Assembly: GCA_018881555.1 (NCBI GenBank)
Contig: JACAXG010000203.1
Span: forward strand, 124,001-188,000
Source: Amblyornis subalaris
Taxonomy: Eukaryota > Chordata > Aves > Passeriformes > Ptilonorhynchidae
Length of the DNA stretch: 64,000 nt
Direction: 5' to 3'
Part shown: piece after piece, positions 26,978 through 38,250 of the stretch
Layout of the letters: each line of letters opens with the position of its first letter
Position numbering within the stretch: the stretch's first letter is position 1
Notes under the pieces: generated by a model
Databases searched by the model: none
The model's input: only the letters and a program-made list of their open reading frames with translations
Told to the model about the DNA's origin: nothing
Translations under genes and position numbers: made by a program

Positions 26978-27150
26978 TCATAGAATCATCAAATCATAAA
27001 AGGATTTGGTTTGGAAGGGACCTTAAAATCATCCACTGCCACCCCCTGCTACGGGCAGGGACTCCTTCCACTATCCCANGTTGCTCCAATCCCTGTCCAA
27101 CCTGGCCTTGGACACTTCCAGGGATGGGGAAGCTGCAGAGCACTTCCTGT
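26978..27150 (-). mobile_element. Short CR1 LINE 3' fragment, minus orientation
   Basis: The inverted tail 'tcatagaatcatcaaatca' is followed by 'ttggaagggaccttaaaatc' and 'acctggccttggacacttcc'. Similarity stops after about 173 bp. This copy retains only the 3' untranslated region and the last codons of ORF2. Confidence 0.92.
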
Positions 27151-28537
27151 GAAGTTGGTGTATTCTGGCCCGGATCAAGNAGTTCATAAAAAAGCCTGTT
27201 CATTCAACAGCTGTCTGGATAAAGTATGGAGTTTGTACTTCTTTTTATTTAGCCNGTGTATATCTTCATTTGAAAATCTCTCTTGGTCTTGGAGCCTTGG
27301 CAAGGGTAACAACACTNACTTGTGTCTCTTTAAAAAACAAAAATGGGACATTTGCTTTTGATTTCCAGTCATATAGAGTTTTGAATGCACTGCATTGATG
27401 TCTCCCTAATTTAGGAATATTTTACGGCATGTATTTTGGAATGAATCTGGTTTNTGATAAGCAATCCTGCTGTGGTCGTTAGAAAAAAAAAAATAGCAAA
27501 GCTGTAATTTTGTCACTGGAGGCCACTTTGATAAGAGACAGGATCAGCAGGACAACACAGCACTCTGTGCAGTGTTCTGCAGCAGGTGTATGTGGGATGG
27601 AGGGCTAAAGCTGAAAAAATAAATGCTGGATACACAAGGGGCAGGTCACAGGAAGTGAGAAGGGGACGCTGATGCTTAAAATTAGATGGGTTCTTAGAAG
27701 AAATAAATCCAGAAGCTCAAGGCCCTTGATTAAAAACAAGTAGTGTGAAGAGATTTCAAGACTATCCCGAGAACAAACATCTCTTGAACACCCTGTGACA
27801 ATCCTATATTATGCTTTTCCTTTGAATTAGCTGCCTGATCCAATCACTTTTTCCTTCCGAAGGTCCGGCAAGGCATCTGAAATCACTTGCACTCAACCAT
27901 TCCGAGTTGTATAAATATTTGATGACGTGANGTCCTGTGGGCACTGCAATAATTATACAAATTGTAATGCTAATCCGTGGTATCAATAATGCCTTTGGAG
28001 AAAACAGCATTATATACTTCANTCCCAGAGAATAATAACAATATTAACGCAGCGCTGACACTTGGCAGAACTGCTTCCCCAGCCCGTGTTCNCTTGGCAA
28101 TTGGAATTGCAAAGAAGCAGAGGAAGCAGACATTTCTGGCTGCAGTTCTGCTTCCAGAGTGGCAGAAAGAATTTGGCATTTAATGATATGCAAAGTGTTG
28201 TTCCCGTTTGATTGTAGTATACTACACATGCCTTGGAGCATGACTTAGAGTAATTTAACAACTGGAATAACAGGCATTTGGGAAGAAACTAATTTCATAG
28301 GAAGGCAGATCACAGACACTAGGCTTGTTCATAAAAATGTTGCCTTGTCATGCTATGTGAGGTTGCGTCTCAAGCTAGCAGGAGGATGATGTGGGGGGCA
28401 GCATCCCTCACTTCACACTCCATAATCCACTTCAGGAAACAACACCTTTAGTGAGTGTAAACACGGTCCCTAACCTGCTTTACAGACCCACATCAAAGGG
28501 TTGCTGGTTTTTCTTAATTTCTCTCTGACCGTCAGTT
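27151..28537. other. Unique interval, no gene seen
   Basis: About 1.4 kb of low-GC sequence with an A-run at about 27,482-27,493. No recognised element. Confidence 0.6.
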
Positions 28538-28713
28538 TGGACCCTTGCACGGGTTGCCGTGTGGTCTCCCCATTCCTGGAAGCGTCTGAGGCCAGGCTGG
28601 ATGGGGCTCTGAGTAACCTGGGACAGTGGAAGGTGTCCCTGCCCATGGCAGGGGTGGGACTGGGTGAGCTTTAGGATCCCTTCCACCCCAAAATTTTCTG
28701 TGAGATTCTGTGA
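28538..28713 (+). mobile_element. Short CR1 LINE 3' fragment, plus orientation
   Basis: The segments 'gtccctgcccatggcagggg' and 'gggactgggtgagctttagg' and the tail 'gtgagattctgtgag' identify the last 175 bp or so of a plus-strand CR1. It abuts a minus-strand CR1 tail to tail at 28,714, so two elements of opposite orientation share this junction. Confidence 0.92.
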
Positions 28714-29085
28714 GACCCCAGGATGGGTCAGGCTGGAAGATGCCACAGAGGCTCTTCTGGTGCCACCTCCCTGCTCCAGCAGGGCCATCCCAGAGCACAG
28801 GGCACAGGATTGTGCCCAACAGNTCTGGAATATCCCCAGGGAGGAGACTCCCTAGCCTCTCTGCACAATCTGTCCGGGGCTCGGGCCCTGCCCAGGGCAG
28901 AAGTTCTGCCTCCTGTGCAGTGGAACTCCCTGGGCTCAGGCCCTGCCCGTTCCTCTGGGGCCATCGCTGGGCCCTGCTCGGAGCCCTCCCTGCACACACT
29001 GTCGGATGAATCCCATCTGGGCCCATGGACCTGTGGCTGCCTAATTGGCAAAGCAGGACAGTCACCATTTCCTACTGGATCATGG

Positions 29086-29152
29086 GGGGCTGGAAGGAGA
29101 TTATCCTTAAGGTCCCTTCCACCTCCACAGAAGGGCATTCTGTGATTCTATG
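29086..29152 (+). mobile_element. Very short CR1 3' end nested in another CR1
   Basis: The segments 'gggctggaaggagattatcc' and 'aaggtcccttccacctccac' and the tail 'attctgtgattctatg' are the last 65 bp or so of a plus-strand CR1. It interrupts the minus-strand ORF2 fragment between 'cctactggatcatgggg' and 'ggggcttcacttctctcccc', which read as continuous CR1 once the insert is removed. A G-run at both edges may be the target-site duplication, but G-rich edges make its length uncertain. Confidence 0.82.
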
Positions 29153-29173
29153 GGGGCTTCACTTCTCTCCCCA

Positions 29174-29434
29174 TCACCACCTTCCAGTTCTGGGTATCCC
29201 GAGGACAACTGGTTTTGGTATTAAAGATTGAGGCAAAGAAGGTATTAAGTCCCTCAGCCTTTTCCTCATCCTGGCACTGTCCTGCCCTCTGCATCCAGCA
29301 AAGGATGGAGATGCTTGAGCCCTCCTTTTGTTGCCAATGTATTTATGCAAACTTTTTTTGTTGTCTTTAACTGCAGTGGCCAAATTAAGTTCCAGTTTTG
29401 GCCTTTTTAACTTTCTCCCTCCATAACTTCTCAA
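29174..29434 (-). pseudogene. CR1 ORF2 endonuclease-RT linker remnant
   Basis: The minus-strand frame encodes KRPKLELNLATAVKDNKK, which matches the lysine-rich linker that precedes the reverse transcriptase in CR1 ORF2. Upstream coding sequence at about 29,410-29,455 gives the neighbouring RDYKDIEKLWRE-type segment in another frame, so at least one frameshift is present. Later residues also read as a shifted version of the usual family sequence. It is a decayed piece of retrotransposon enzyme with no function expected. Confidence 0.8.
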
Positions 29435-29558
29435 TATCCTTGTAGTCCCTCCAACGTACTTGCCTCTCCTTCCAAAGGTTATGCACCCTGTTTTTTTCCC
29501 CGAGTTCCCACCTGAGTTGCCTGTTTAACCAAGATGGTCTTTTTCTCTGCCAAAATGT

Positions 29559-30964
29559 ATATGATGGAGCTCTAAATGATTATATAAAATACCTTTCTTT
29601 GAGATGCTTATGTATCATTAATGTATAGGATCAACANATACAATAANGTGGAAATAATTTGGAAAACTAAGTATAACCAGCCTTCTATCAGTGGAGTTTA
29701 TAATCTCTCAATATGAGTATCTTGTTTAAAAAACCCTAAGTTTTTTAAAGGTAACTTTTTAACCCTAAAATATTTCCTAAATCAAGTAAGAAATTAGGAT
29801 TGCAAGTGGAATATTCTTGCCATTTCTTTGTTACTGAAAAATGCAGTAGGAGATGGGTGTTATATCTTATCCTGAANTTTGTTACCGTTGCCATTTTTGG
29901 TGAATATTAATTCAGTTCTATGTGACACCTCTCCTGAAACGTTAGAATTCAATAATATAATGAAATTCAGAGTAGAACACGCCAATGCTCATTTGAGACC
30001 TGTTTGTCATATTCCCTTCAGTTGAATAAAAAGGATCACTTAGGAAATGTTTTAGGTGAAATCAGAGATTAGTTTTCCATGTGTTCATGCTTAAAATTGG
30101 GTTCAATTTCAGCTGTGGTGGCCTATAAATCTGATATTCTGGAGTCTTTTTTCCACGTTAGTTCTTAAAGTTCATTGTGTATGANCAAGTGATCCTTTTT
30201 GCTGCATTTTTAGCAACTAATCTCTGATCAAAGGAATATAAAAATCTAAACATCAAAAGTGCTTCTTAAGGGTTTACAAATCTCTGCTTTCTTCTACATC
30301 ACAGGATGTGGTGGTTANTTTGGAGGATGCTGCATATTATTTTGGGGGAGGAAGCCTTCAATCACTTAAACAGTAACAGCTCTACTGGTAATTTTTATCT
30401 TTGTATATTATATTAGCTTTTCCATTTCTTCATCAGAGCCATCTGGAAGTCAGATGACAATAAAGACATTGAGTATAATTATAGTAATTCAGACACCAAA
30501 AAAAAAAAGAAAAAAAATAACATTGTTAAAAATTCTTGTATGACTTTCAATTCCTAAAAAAGAAAAGCAGCAAAACTGACTGAAAGAATAACAAAACAAG
30601 TGGAGCAGAGAAGTCATATAAACATCCGTGCTGAATGCTGGTCACCTCCCTTGTTTCTGGCAGTAAGCGAGCATGCCCATATTTTTGCAGGAAAATTTTG
30701 CAGGATTTACTTTTTTTAACTTCANGTGCAGATCTTTTATAGTCATTCCTGTTCCTTTGTTCAGGAGCTTTACCACTATGAGAAAATCTGAACATCCCCA
30801 AATGATGGAACATTTGTGAAAGTTGTAGGTGTGAAGGAGCACGGCAGCAGTGTGGGANTGTGTGTTTGTATTTGCTGCTCGATGGGGGAAGGCAGTGGGA
30901 TCCTCAGGAGCGGTGGTGTCCTGCTAATGAGGAAGTTAAGTGTTTGTCAGAATTCCTGGCTAAA
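29559..30964. other. Unique AT-rich interval with interleaved inverted repeats
   Basis: About 1.4 kb without CR1. It holds two pairs of perfect 14-bp inverted repeats arranged X-Y-X'-Y' (30,028-30,228, described separately) and an A-rich run at about 30,499-30,520. No exon is recognised. Confidence 0.6.
30028..30228. repeat. Two interleaved 14-bp inverted repeat pairs
   Basis: aaaaaggatcactt (30,028-30,041) is repeated as its exact reverse complement at 30,187-30,200. atcagagattagtt (30,061-30,074) is repeated as its exact reverse complement at 30,215-30,228. The order is X, Y, X', Y', so the two pairs interleave rather than nest. The pairing is checked base by base in the sequence. The cause is unknown. 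Confidence 0.9.
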
Positions 30965-31298
30965 TCATAGAATCATGGAATCATGGAATGGTTTGGGTTG
31001 AAAGAAACCTTAAAACCCATCCAGTTCCATTCCCTGCCATGGGCCAGGACACCTTCCACTAGCCCAGGTTGCTCCAAGCCTCGTCCAGCCCNGNCTTGGA
31101 CNCTTCCAGNGATCCAGGGGCAGCCACAGCTTCTNTGAGCAACCTGTGCCAGGGCCTCCCCACCCTNNCAGCCAAGAATTCCTCCCCAGTATCCCATCTA
31201 ACCCTGCCCTCTGGCAGTGGGAAGCCATTCCCCGTTGTCCTGTCCCTCCATCCCTTGTCAAGAGCCTCTCTCCATCCTCCTTGCAGGCTCCTTCAGGT
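30965..31298 (-). mobile_element. CR1 LINE fragment, minus orientation
   Basis: The tail 'tcatagaatcatggaatcat' is followed by 'gtttgggttgaaagaaacct', 'ggccaggacaccttccacta' and the ORF2 C-terminal region, ending at 'aggctccttcagg'. About eight N bases fall between 31,080 and 31,170. The ORF2 frame is frameshifted: GQRGMASHCQRAGLDGIL is read where RTRGNGFPLPEGR is expected. Confidence 0.94.
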
Positions 31299-31749
31299 AA
31301 ATCTTAGGGTCAGTTGTTTGGTGTATGTGTGCTGCCTTTGCTGTTAGAACCTCCGACAGATCTCAAAAGAGTTTTCAGTCAGCTCTGCTTTTGAGGTTTT
31401 TCAGTGAAAATCCCCTAAAATCCTATGTTTGCCACCAAACTTATTGTATTGTGATGACTTCTCGTGTACTTTGCCACGACACTGCATCTCTGAAAGCATA
31501 TCTAATCAGAAAGCTACCAACCATNGAACAAGAAAGAGCACCTATTTCACAGGTCAGGTGAGATCCCAAGGTCTGTAAGACTCTCTCATCTCGTCTCCCT
31601 TTTGACAAAGCTCAGGTGTGGTCTCTGCACTTGTTCCTTTGACTTTTCTGCTCTTTTCAGCTCCTTCCTCGTTCCCTTTCTGCTGGACACAATCCAGCAT
31701 GTCCTCTTCTGCTCTGCTCCTGTTAACCACTGCTGCTTCTTTCAGATTG
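31299..31749. other. Unique interval between two CR1 copies
   Basis: About 450 bp with only short open frames and no recognised element. Confidence 0.55.
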
Positions 31750-31833
31750 TCATGGAATCACAAAATATCCTGAGTTGGAAGGGACCCGCAGGGATCTTCA
31801 CGTCCTGCTCCTGGCCCTGCAAGGGACACACCG
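31750..31833 (-). mobile_element. Very short CR1 3' fragment, minus orientation
   Basis: The tail 'tcatggaatcacaaaatatc' followed by 'tgagttggaagggacccgca' and 'ctcctggccctgcaagggac' identifies about 84 bp of the CR1 subgroup also found at 9.8 and 17.4 kb. Similarity ends abruptly at about 31,833. Confidence 0.88.
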
Positions 31834-34379
31834 TTATTCTTCCTCCCTCACCCAATCTATGGAATTTCCATTTTTTCCCCTTTTTTTCCCATTCCTGCTG
31901 GAGATTCATCCTAGCGGTGTGGTTATTGGGTTTTTAATTTACTNTGGATTTTCCAATTTCAACTTTTGGATACTTTTTTTTGTTTCCCTCCCTGCTCTCC
32001 TGCCANAGTGACACGAGCATAGGGAAGAGTGAGCTGCAGCCCTGGGGGTTTGAAGAGCTTTGGTGTTTCCNTAGTGTAGGTGGTGGGACAGTTGTGTTAT
32101 CTCCACGTGCAGTGGCTTATTTCATTCAGGAGAACCCTGGTTTGAACCAAATTGTGACAGGCCATCACTTCACACTCATGGAAGGATAAAGGAGAGANTA
32201 AGGATGTCTGGGAAGAAGATCTGCAGCCAAACCCTTCCGAGGAGGGGCCTGTGACCGCCTGCCCCCAGCTCCTGTGGAGCACAAGGATCCCACAGTGTTT
32301 CTCAATGAGAACATGGATTGGCCCAGGTGTACCAGGTACAGATTTTTAGGAGGTCTGTGCTTTCCCCATAATTATCCAAGGTAATGGCATGGAATTCTGC
32401 ATGAAGTAGGTACATGGCTCTTCCTTTCTGCTCNCTGTTGTCCTGGAAAGCGACATTAAACTCCCCTTTGATCCGTGTGGGAGCTCAGCTGGAGTAGCTC
32501 CAAATGCTTTTGAAAGTCCAACTAGTTGTCCCTACACTTTGATTTATCCAGTCTATTCTAAAGGGCAATTTCAATCCCTAATGGAAGCCATCGGTATTTT
32601 CAAATGAGGCACCATTTAAAAGGTGGAAATAGCTTGGAGAATAATTCCTGCTAAAGTAAATGTTGAGAGTTAGCTTTTTGTTGTTGCTGTGCAGAAAAAT
32701 ACAGTTTTGCTTGGGGTCGATAAGAGATTGAAAAGTGTGGGTAATAATAAAAGCTGAAGTGGGAGTTACTTTAATAATGGGATGTCATGTGTAAGCCTAT
32801 AAAATAAACAGTAATTATCACATTTGAGAAACGACTCTGTTCGAATTCACATTGCTCTTGACAGCTTCATCTGTACATCAAGCCTTTCTGGAATATGCAC
32901 TTTCTTGTTCTTAATGAGCAAACAAATGAAACAGGAATTCTTACCCTGATAGAAGGTGTTGATTTCAACAAAACCTAAACAAAAAAACTAGATAAAAGAG
33001 AGCCAGAGCAGCAGACTGCAGGATTAGTTCTTGCTAACACAATTTGCTGTTACAGAGCGAGATAAGAAACAGAGCTATAGTTTTATTATTTATGGTTTTC
33101 TTCCATCTTTTATATGGCACATGTTGAAGGAAGAGGGCTTTATGTATTGCATCGGAAAATCAGAAGTCTAATGAGCAGCAGTGAATTCAGAATAAACTTT
33201 GTCGATTTTGCAAAGGTACAGTAATGTCTCACGATTGTGAATCCATAAACTTGGGTATATAAAATTTGGATGAAATAGTGGGCATCTGTTATGTTTTTAT
33301 TCTTTTTTTCTCTATATCCTCACACCCCCAACACTTAAGGAAAATGCCAGCAATGTTTGTCCTTTCAGGAAAGTTTTTTTNGGTTTTTTTTGTATTTTAA
33401 TATAATATTAAAACTATAGATATTTTCAAATATAAATATATCCAAGAAAATAATCTACAGCTGTTTCCTGTATCCCTTTTATAACTTTTATTTAATCATT
33501 TTTTAAAATAATTTTTACTTTTTGTCCATTTACAATGGAATTTGCATGGGGTTTGTATTTTTTAGGGAGATTGAAAGTGTAACACTCTTTCCAGCAACAG
33601 AAAAAGCTCTTTGTCTTATCAAAATGAACTTAATCAATAACAATTTATAAGAACAAAGTGTATTTACTTTGGCAGTAAACATACATTTGGTTATAAAGAT
33701 AAAACTAAATTCAATAGATATTTAAAGATATGTGAATTATATTCTACATATTATTTCTGAATTGAGACTTCTGAGGCCTAGAGAGTCAGAGTCTGGGTTG
33801 GGGTGTGTCAAGAAATAGAAACAGTTAAACCAAGGAAGGTAAGGAGCAGAAAATAAGTTGCTGGAATCTCATTCCACTGTCTCTTGGAAAGAGTCTAGTC
33901 ATGTTTTTAATTTTCCTCCTTTACAATAAGTCTGTGAATTTGAGGTGTTGCGTGAGAAGAGCAGGTAGGGCCCACACCACACGCACGGATTCACTACGCC
34001 AGGTGTTGTTTCTTAGTTTTTATTGTTATTGAGGAAATATATCTTTAGTAAAAGTCATTTCAGCGCGCTGACTTCTTTCATGGGGATGCCAATGGCAAAG
34101 CCATTGATTTGGGCATTAGCAGGATTACAGACTTCTCTAGTTTGTCTGGATTCAGCCTGTGTCCATAGGCATGGTGTGATGCCGAGGAAATCGGGGAGAT
34201 GTGCTGTCCAAGAGGGCAAACAAGGGGCTTGGTTTTCACTCGAGGGAGGAGCAGCAAAGGCAGAAGGCACCGACTGAACCCTGCACGATGCTCTGGGCAG
34301 TGCAGGTGTGTCCCACCCATGGCAGGGGTGGCAGGGGTAGCTGGGGAAGTGGCAGCAGCACACTCGCATCCCGAAGCCT
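31834..34379. other. Unique AT-rich interval, no gene seen
   Basis: About 2.5 kb with T-rich tracts and no recognised transposon. Near 34,302-34,330 a short string resembles the CR1 phrase 'cccatggcaggggtgg' but lacks flanking CR1 sequence. Confidence 0.55.
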
Positions 34380-35170
34380 GTTTGTCACCCTGCTCAGCAC
34401 GGATGGATGCTACATGAACCCCGGGGACGGCCCGGTGGTGGCAGGTCGGGCTGTCGCCGTGCCGCTCGGTGTCACCCCCAGCTCAGGGGGGTCTCTGAGC
34501 CTGCAGCCAGCCCCGGGGCAGCACTGAGGGGACAGCAAACACTCTGCCGTTCCCTGGCAATCACGCCGCAGCCCGAAGGCTTGCCGCGGCGGCGATTGGT
34601 TTCGGATAAGGATAATGTTTGAGCTAAACTGCTGATGCAAACCTGCAAGGCGAGAGGGGTTTTGTTTCGGCAGGCAGGCCACGGGTGCCAGCGGGCCACG
34701 GGTGCCAGCGGGCCACGGGTGCCAGCNGGCCAGGCTGCAGCCCCACGGGCTGCAATCCCGGTGCAGCGCCTCAGCCATCCATTTCTCCCCGTGGTCCTGG
34801 CTGCCGGCTCTCGGCTCCGGAGAGGGAGGTGCAGTCAGATGTTCCCACAGCCGGGAACGTGGCACGGCGAGCGGAGGGCGCTGAGGGAGGGGAGCGGGGC
34901 CAAGCAGCGCAGATGGCACGAGGGGCTGGGAAACCCCAGGGGCATCTTCCTGGGCAGGCTTGGAGCAACAGGGCTCTGGAGGGAAGAGCCGCATCCGAAA
35001 TCTGGGGATTTTATCTTCGGTCGTGCCTGGCTGTTCAGCGAGCAGCCAGGGAACGTGCAGCCGGAGCACTGCAGCAGGCTGGGATGGGTTTCCTGCCGCT
35101 CCTGCCGCAGCTCCCNGGCACTGGAACACGGTCTGCAACTCCCTGGGTGCGTTTCCCCCCAGTGAAGTGT
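34380..35170. promoter_or_regulatory. CpG-rich island, possible alternative promoter
   Basis: GC content and CpG frequency rise sharply here: about 19 CpG in the 240 bp from 34,381 to 34,620, while flanking DNA has very few. The block contains an inverted CCAAT box (attgg at 34,595-34,599) in the setting 'gcggcgattggtttcgg' and a 17-bp tandem repeat. Open frames on both strands reach 242 codons but are what CpG-rich DNA gives by chance. Known avian promoters often look like this, so an internal promoter or an lncRNA first exon is plausible. The direction of transcription cannot be told. Confidence 0.5.
34677..34732 (+). repeat. 17-bp tandem repeat, about 3.3 copies
   Basis: The unit ggccacgggtgccagcg occurs at 34,677, 34,694 and 34,711 (the third with one N), followed by a partial fourth copy. 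It lies inside the CpG-rich island and contains two or three CpG per unit. The array is short and may vary between individuals. Confidence 0.92.
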
Positions 35171-35956
35171 TTTAACGTATTCGATGGTGCCTTTATAAAG
35201 CANTATTTTTGTTATGGAGGTTGCCTTTGTGGTGATGATGCAAAAGAAAAACGCCGAAAAGCCACGGCAGGTTCCACACAAGGAATAAGTGGCTGTAGGA
35301 GATTGATGTGGAAGCCTGGAAGGAGCAATCACACTAAAAAAACCCTCCTGAATTTATGGAGATAATGGATTGATACTTTTTTCTGGTTTGTGTCAACCCC
35401 CACCCCTACTCAAAGCTCTTTAGTATTCCAGAGAGCTAAATACAAAGAGAGAAATGAGAGGAAAATCAAAGGGACAGCTTAGCTGTGGGTTTGAAAGGAT
35501 GGAATGAGGCAACAGAGTGAATGCTAGGCCACTATTCCTGGTATCATATACTAGCAATCTTGTGCCCAAGTCTTGTGTCCAAGTTCAACTCTATTAGCTT
35601 CAGAAAACTCCATAAATGCAGAAATCTCACCTGACCGTGGCTGAGAGGAGTCTGTAATTTGTGTTCAGTTGGTGNTGGTTCATTGTTGCACATAAGTCTT
35701 TGCATTTTAGCCGTGGAATAAAATNTCTACAAAGATAGTTGTGATAAATNGGTGGCAGAAGACAGGATGGCACTAAACCCTAAGGATTAGGAGTATCTTG
35801 GCAAGTCCACACCTGGGCTCCAGGCATGCATTCTTTTTACAGGTTGGCTTCTGTTCTCACTCCAGTCTAGAGCCAACTGGACCACAAAATGGGGAAATTC
35901 TGGTATTTTCTGTAGNAAATCTCAAAGGCATGTCTACAGATGAGGTGGAGAAGTGA
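35171..35956. other. Unique interval, no gene seen
   Basis: About 790 bp between the CpG-rich island and a CR1 copy. No recognised element or exon. Confidence 0.55.
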
Positions 35957-36216
35957 TTGAGAGCAGCCCTGAGGAGAACAGGTTTAGATGGGATATTGGG
36001 AAGGAATTGTTCCCTGGGAGNGTGGGGAGGCCCTGGCACAGGTTGCCCAGAGAAGCTGTGGCTGCCCCTGGATCCCTGGCAGTGTCCAAGGCCAGGCTGG
36101 ATGGGGCTCGGAGCAGCCTGGGCTAGTGGAAGGTGTCCCTGCCCATGGCAGGGGTGGGACTGGATGGGCTTTAAGATCTCTTCCAAACCAAACCATTCTG
36201 AGATTCTATGATTCTA
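35957..36216 (+). mobile_element. CR1 LINE fragment with internal deletion, plus orientation
   Basis: The left end 'gagagcagccctgaggagaa' belongs to a more 5' part of CR1, but it is joined directly to 'ggtttagatgggatattggg' in the ORF2 C-terminal region, so internal sequence has been lost. The 3' part is complete through 'ggactggatgggctttaaga' to the tail 'gagattctatgattctaa'. This is the best-preserved ATTCTATG tail among the plus copies. Confidence 0.9.
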
Positions 36217-37888
36217 ATTCCAGTGGAAGACATTTATTTCCAAATACCTCCTTTTCAGCTGTTCCCAAATAATGAAAACAACTTGCTGTGGTGTTTGCAT
36301 TTCTTTTCAGCCTACGTGGTGCCTATTCTTTGCTTCCCTCTTTCTAGAAGCAAGGATCATCCCATATGTGGTGGTGCTATAGCTCTGCAGGAAATTTTAC
36401 CCGGATTCACAAACCCATGGGAGTTAGTTTGCATTTGAAGCAGAGGTGCTAGTTTTTCCTTTTANAAATTAACATTCAGAGATGTAAGTCTTATTTACCG
36501 ATGTCCTGCTGTGTTGAGAATAACATCAATATACGACACAGCTCCAACTAAGCTAAGATTTCTATCTGGTAATTATTTTTGTTCCACCTGAATTTTTCTN
36601 TCCCTCACTGAGAAAATGCTTTGTGTTATACAATGGAGTTTAAAAAGCCACAAACTGATCTGGATTTGCGGTGCATAATTTCTAGTCATTTTTATGTATA
36701 TTAATGTTAAATCATGTTCTCGATTTCCATAAATGACCCACATAACATGCCAAAATTCTTCCCCGTTTTAAACAGCCCNGGGTTTTGATGAACAAAAATT
36801 GATAGGTACGAGATGAACAAAAGAATACTGATGACACATATTATAAGCTTTGATCTAAAGTTGTGAACTTGTCAGATGATCTGCCAAAAATGGATTATTT
36901 TCTAAAAGTTTGAAAGATGGCTGAGAAGCACGCTGGCCATTATTCAAAGCCTTTAATTTATTACATTGATGCTGTTAGACAAGTGATAATCATAGGCTTT
37001 AATTTCCTGCAGAATTGGGCATAGGTGTAGAATGCTTTATATCATTTAATATGCAAAAAACCCCTCGGATCAGAGAATGGAATTTCTATCCATGTCACTA
37101 CAGGTTGTCTAATCTGACACAGATTGATATTAATACACTACATAAAATTGGAATTCTCCTAGACCTCTGGTATTTCGTTGCATCCTTGATGTTCACACTT
37201 TCCAAAAATGCCTAAATGCAATTTTATGTCCATTTTTAGTAATATACAAACCATAGTATTTTGTTTGATTAAATGCCCTATAATTTTACTCCGAATTCAG
37301 AACACTCTTGCTCTTTTTTTGTGCTGGATTGTTGAGATCTCTGGTGGGTTGTGCACAAATCATAAACTTGTCGATTCTATTGTGTTTTTCTGCAGTTAAC
37401 AGTAACCCATAGCACTGTTACCAATGTGACAATCATCCAACACAGATAATTGTTTTGGGTGAGCATCTTTTTTTTGCTACAGGTTTTTAGGTTCTATTTG
37501 TGTAGTTTTGTTTTCTTTTGCAAGAGATAAAAAAGACACTCGGTGCCCAGGGCTCAGCTCCCCTGGCCCTGCCGAGTGCCTGAGCAGCTGAATGGAACTG
37601 ATAATCTTTGGGATTTAACAACAGGCTCATATTGCTCAGCTGCACGTGGGGTTCTGGAAACAATAGGTTTCCAAAGATTTATTAATATTTTTTTTTAGGT
37701 TTTTGTGAAAAATATTTCAGGCAGACTGTTTTAAGCTTAACACCTTACTTTAAAGCAGCTTCTTCCCTCTGCAGGTTTACAGAAAACTTTCCATTTCCTT
37801 CCTGGTTTTGTTTGTTTGTTTGCTTGCTTTTAAGTAAATAATCTTAACAACATGGAAAACATGCTAAAAATTTTTAAGAAAAGTGTCA
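36217..37888. other. Unique AT-rich interval, no gene seen
   Basis: About 1.7 kb of AT-rich sequence without CR1. The 36,780-37,100 block is unusually free of repeats and homopolymers and could be conserved non-coding DNA, but that cannot be judged from one genome. Confidence 0.5.
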
Positions 37889-38250
37889 ATTCAGCCTGGA
37901 GAAGAGAAGGTTTCTTAATTGTGGCCTTCCAGTCCCGGCAGGGAGCTACAAGAAACATGGAGAGAGACTCTTTCCCAGGGATGGAGGGACAGGACAAGGG
38001 GGAATAGCTTCCCACTGCCAGAGGGCAGGGATAGATGGGATATTGGGAAGGAATTGTTCCCTGGGAGGGTGGGGAGGCCCTGGCACAGGTTGCCCAGAGA
38101 AGCTGTGGCTGCCCCTGGATCCCTGGNAGTGTCCAAGGCCAGGCTGGATGAGGCTTGGGCTAGTGGAAGGTGTCCCTGTCCATGGCTGGGGTGGGACTGG
38201 ATGAGCTTTAAGGTCCTGTCCAACTCCACCCACTCTGGGATTCCATAATA
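37889..38250 (+). mobile_element. CR1 LINE fragment, plus orientation
   Basis: It starts at 'ttcagcctggagaagagaag' and runs through 'caggttgcccagagaagctg' and 'gggactggatgagctttaag' to 'tctgggattccataataata'. The terminal repeat is ATA-like instead of ATTCTATG. The ORF2 C-terminus is open over about 80 codons and shows RTRGNSFPLPEGR and RLPREAV. It is truncated at its 5' end and immobile. Confidence 0.94.

Larger units (their letters stand above)
28714..29558 (-). mobile_element. Internally deleted CR1 LINE, minus orientation, interrupted by another CR1
   Basis: The left part (to about 28,990) is the 3' end of a CR1 subgroup marked by 'catcccagagcacagggcac' and 'ttctggaatatccccaggga'. The right part (about 28,995-29,558) is internal ORF2. 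It encodes SMGPDGIHP, the conserved start of the CR1 reverse transcriptase, preceded in coding order by the endonuclease-RT linker KLELNLATAVKDNKK-like region (see 29,174-29,434). The RT body that should separate the two parts is missing, so the copy has lost on the order of a kilobase or more. A plus-strand CR1 tail (29,086-29,152) splits the right part. The copy is dead. Confidence 0.85.

Noticed and set aside
34302..34330. Short CR1-like phrase 'cccatggcaggggtgg'
   Set aside because: There is no flanking CR1 sequence or tail, so it is too short to call.
34410..35138. 242-codon minus-strand open frame
   Set aside because: It overlaps plus-strand frames of 176 and 226 codons in the CpG-rich block and shows no motif.
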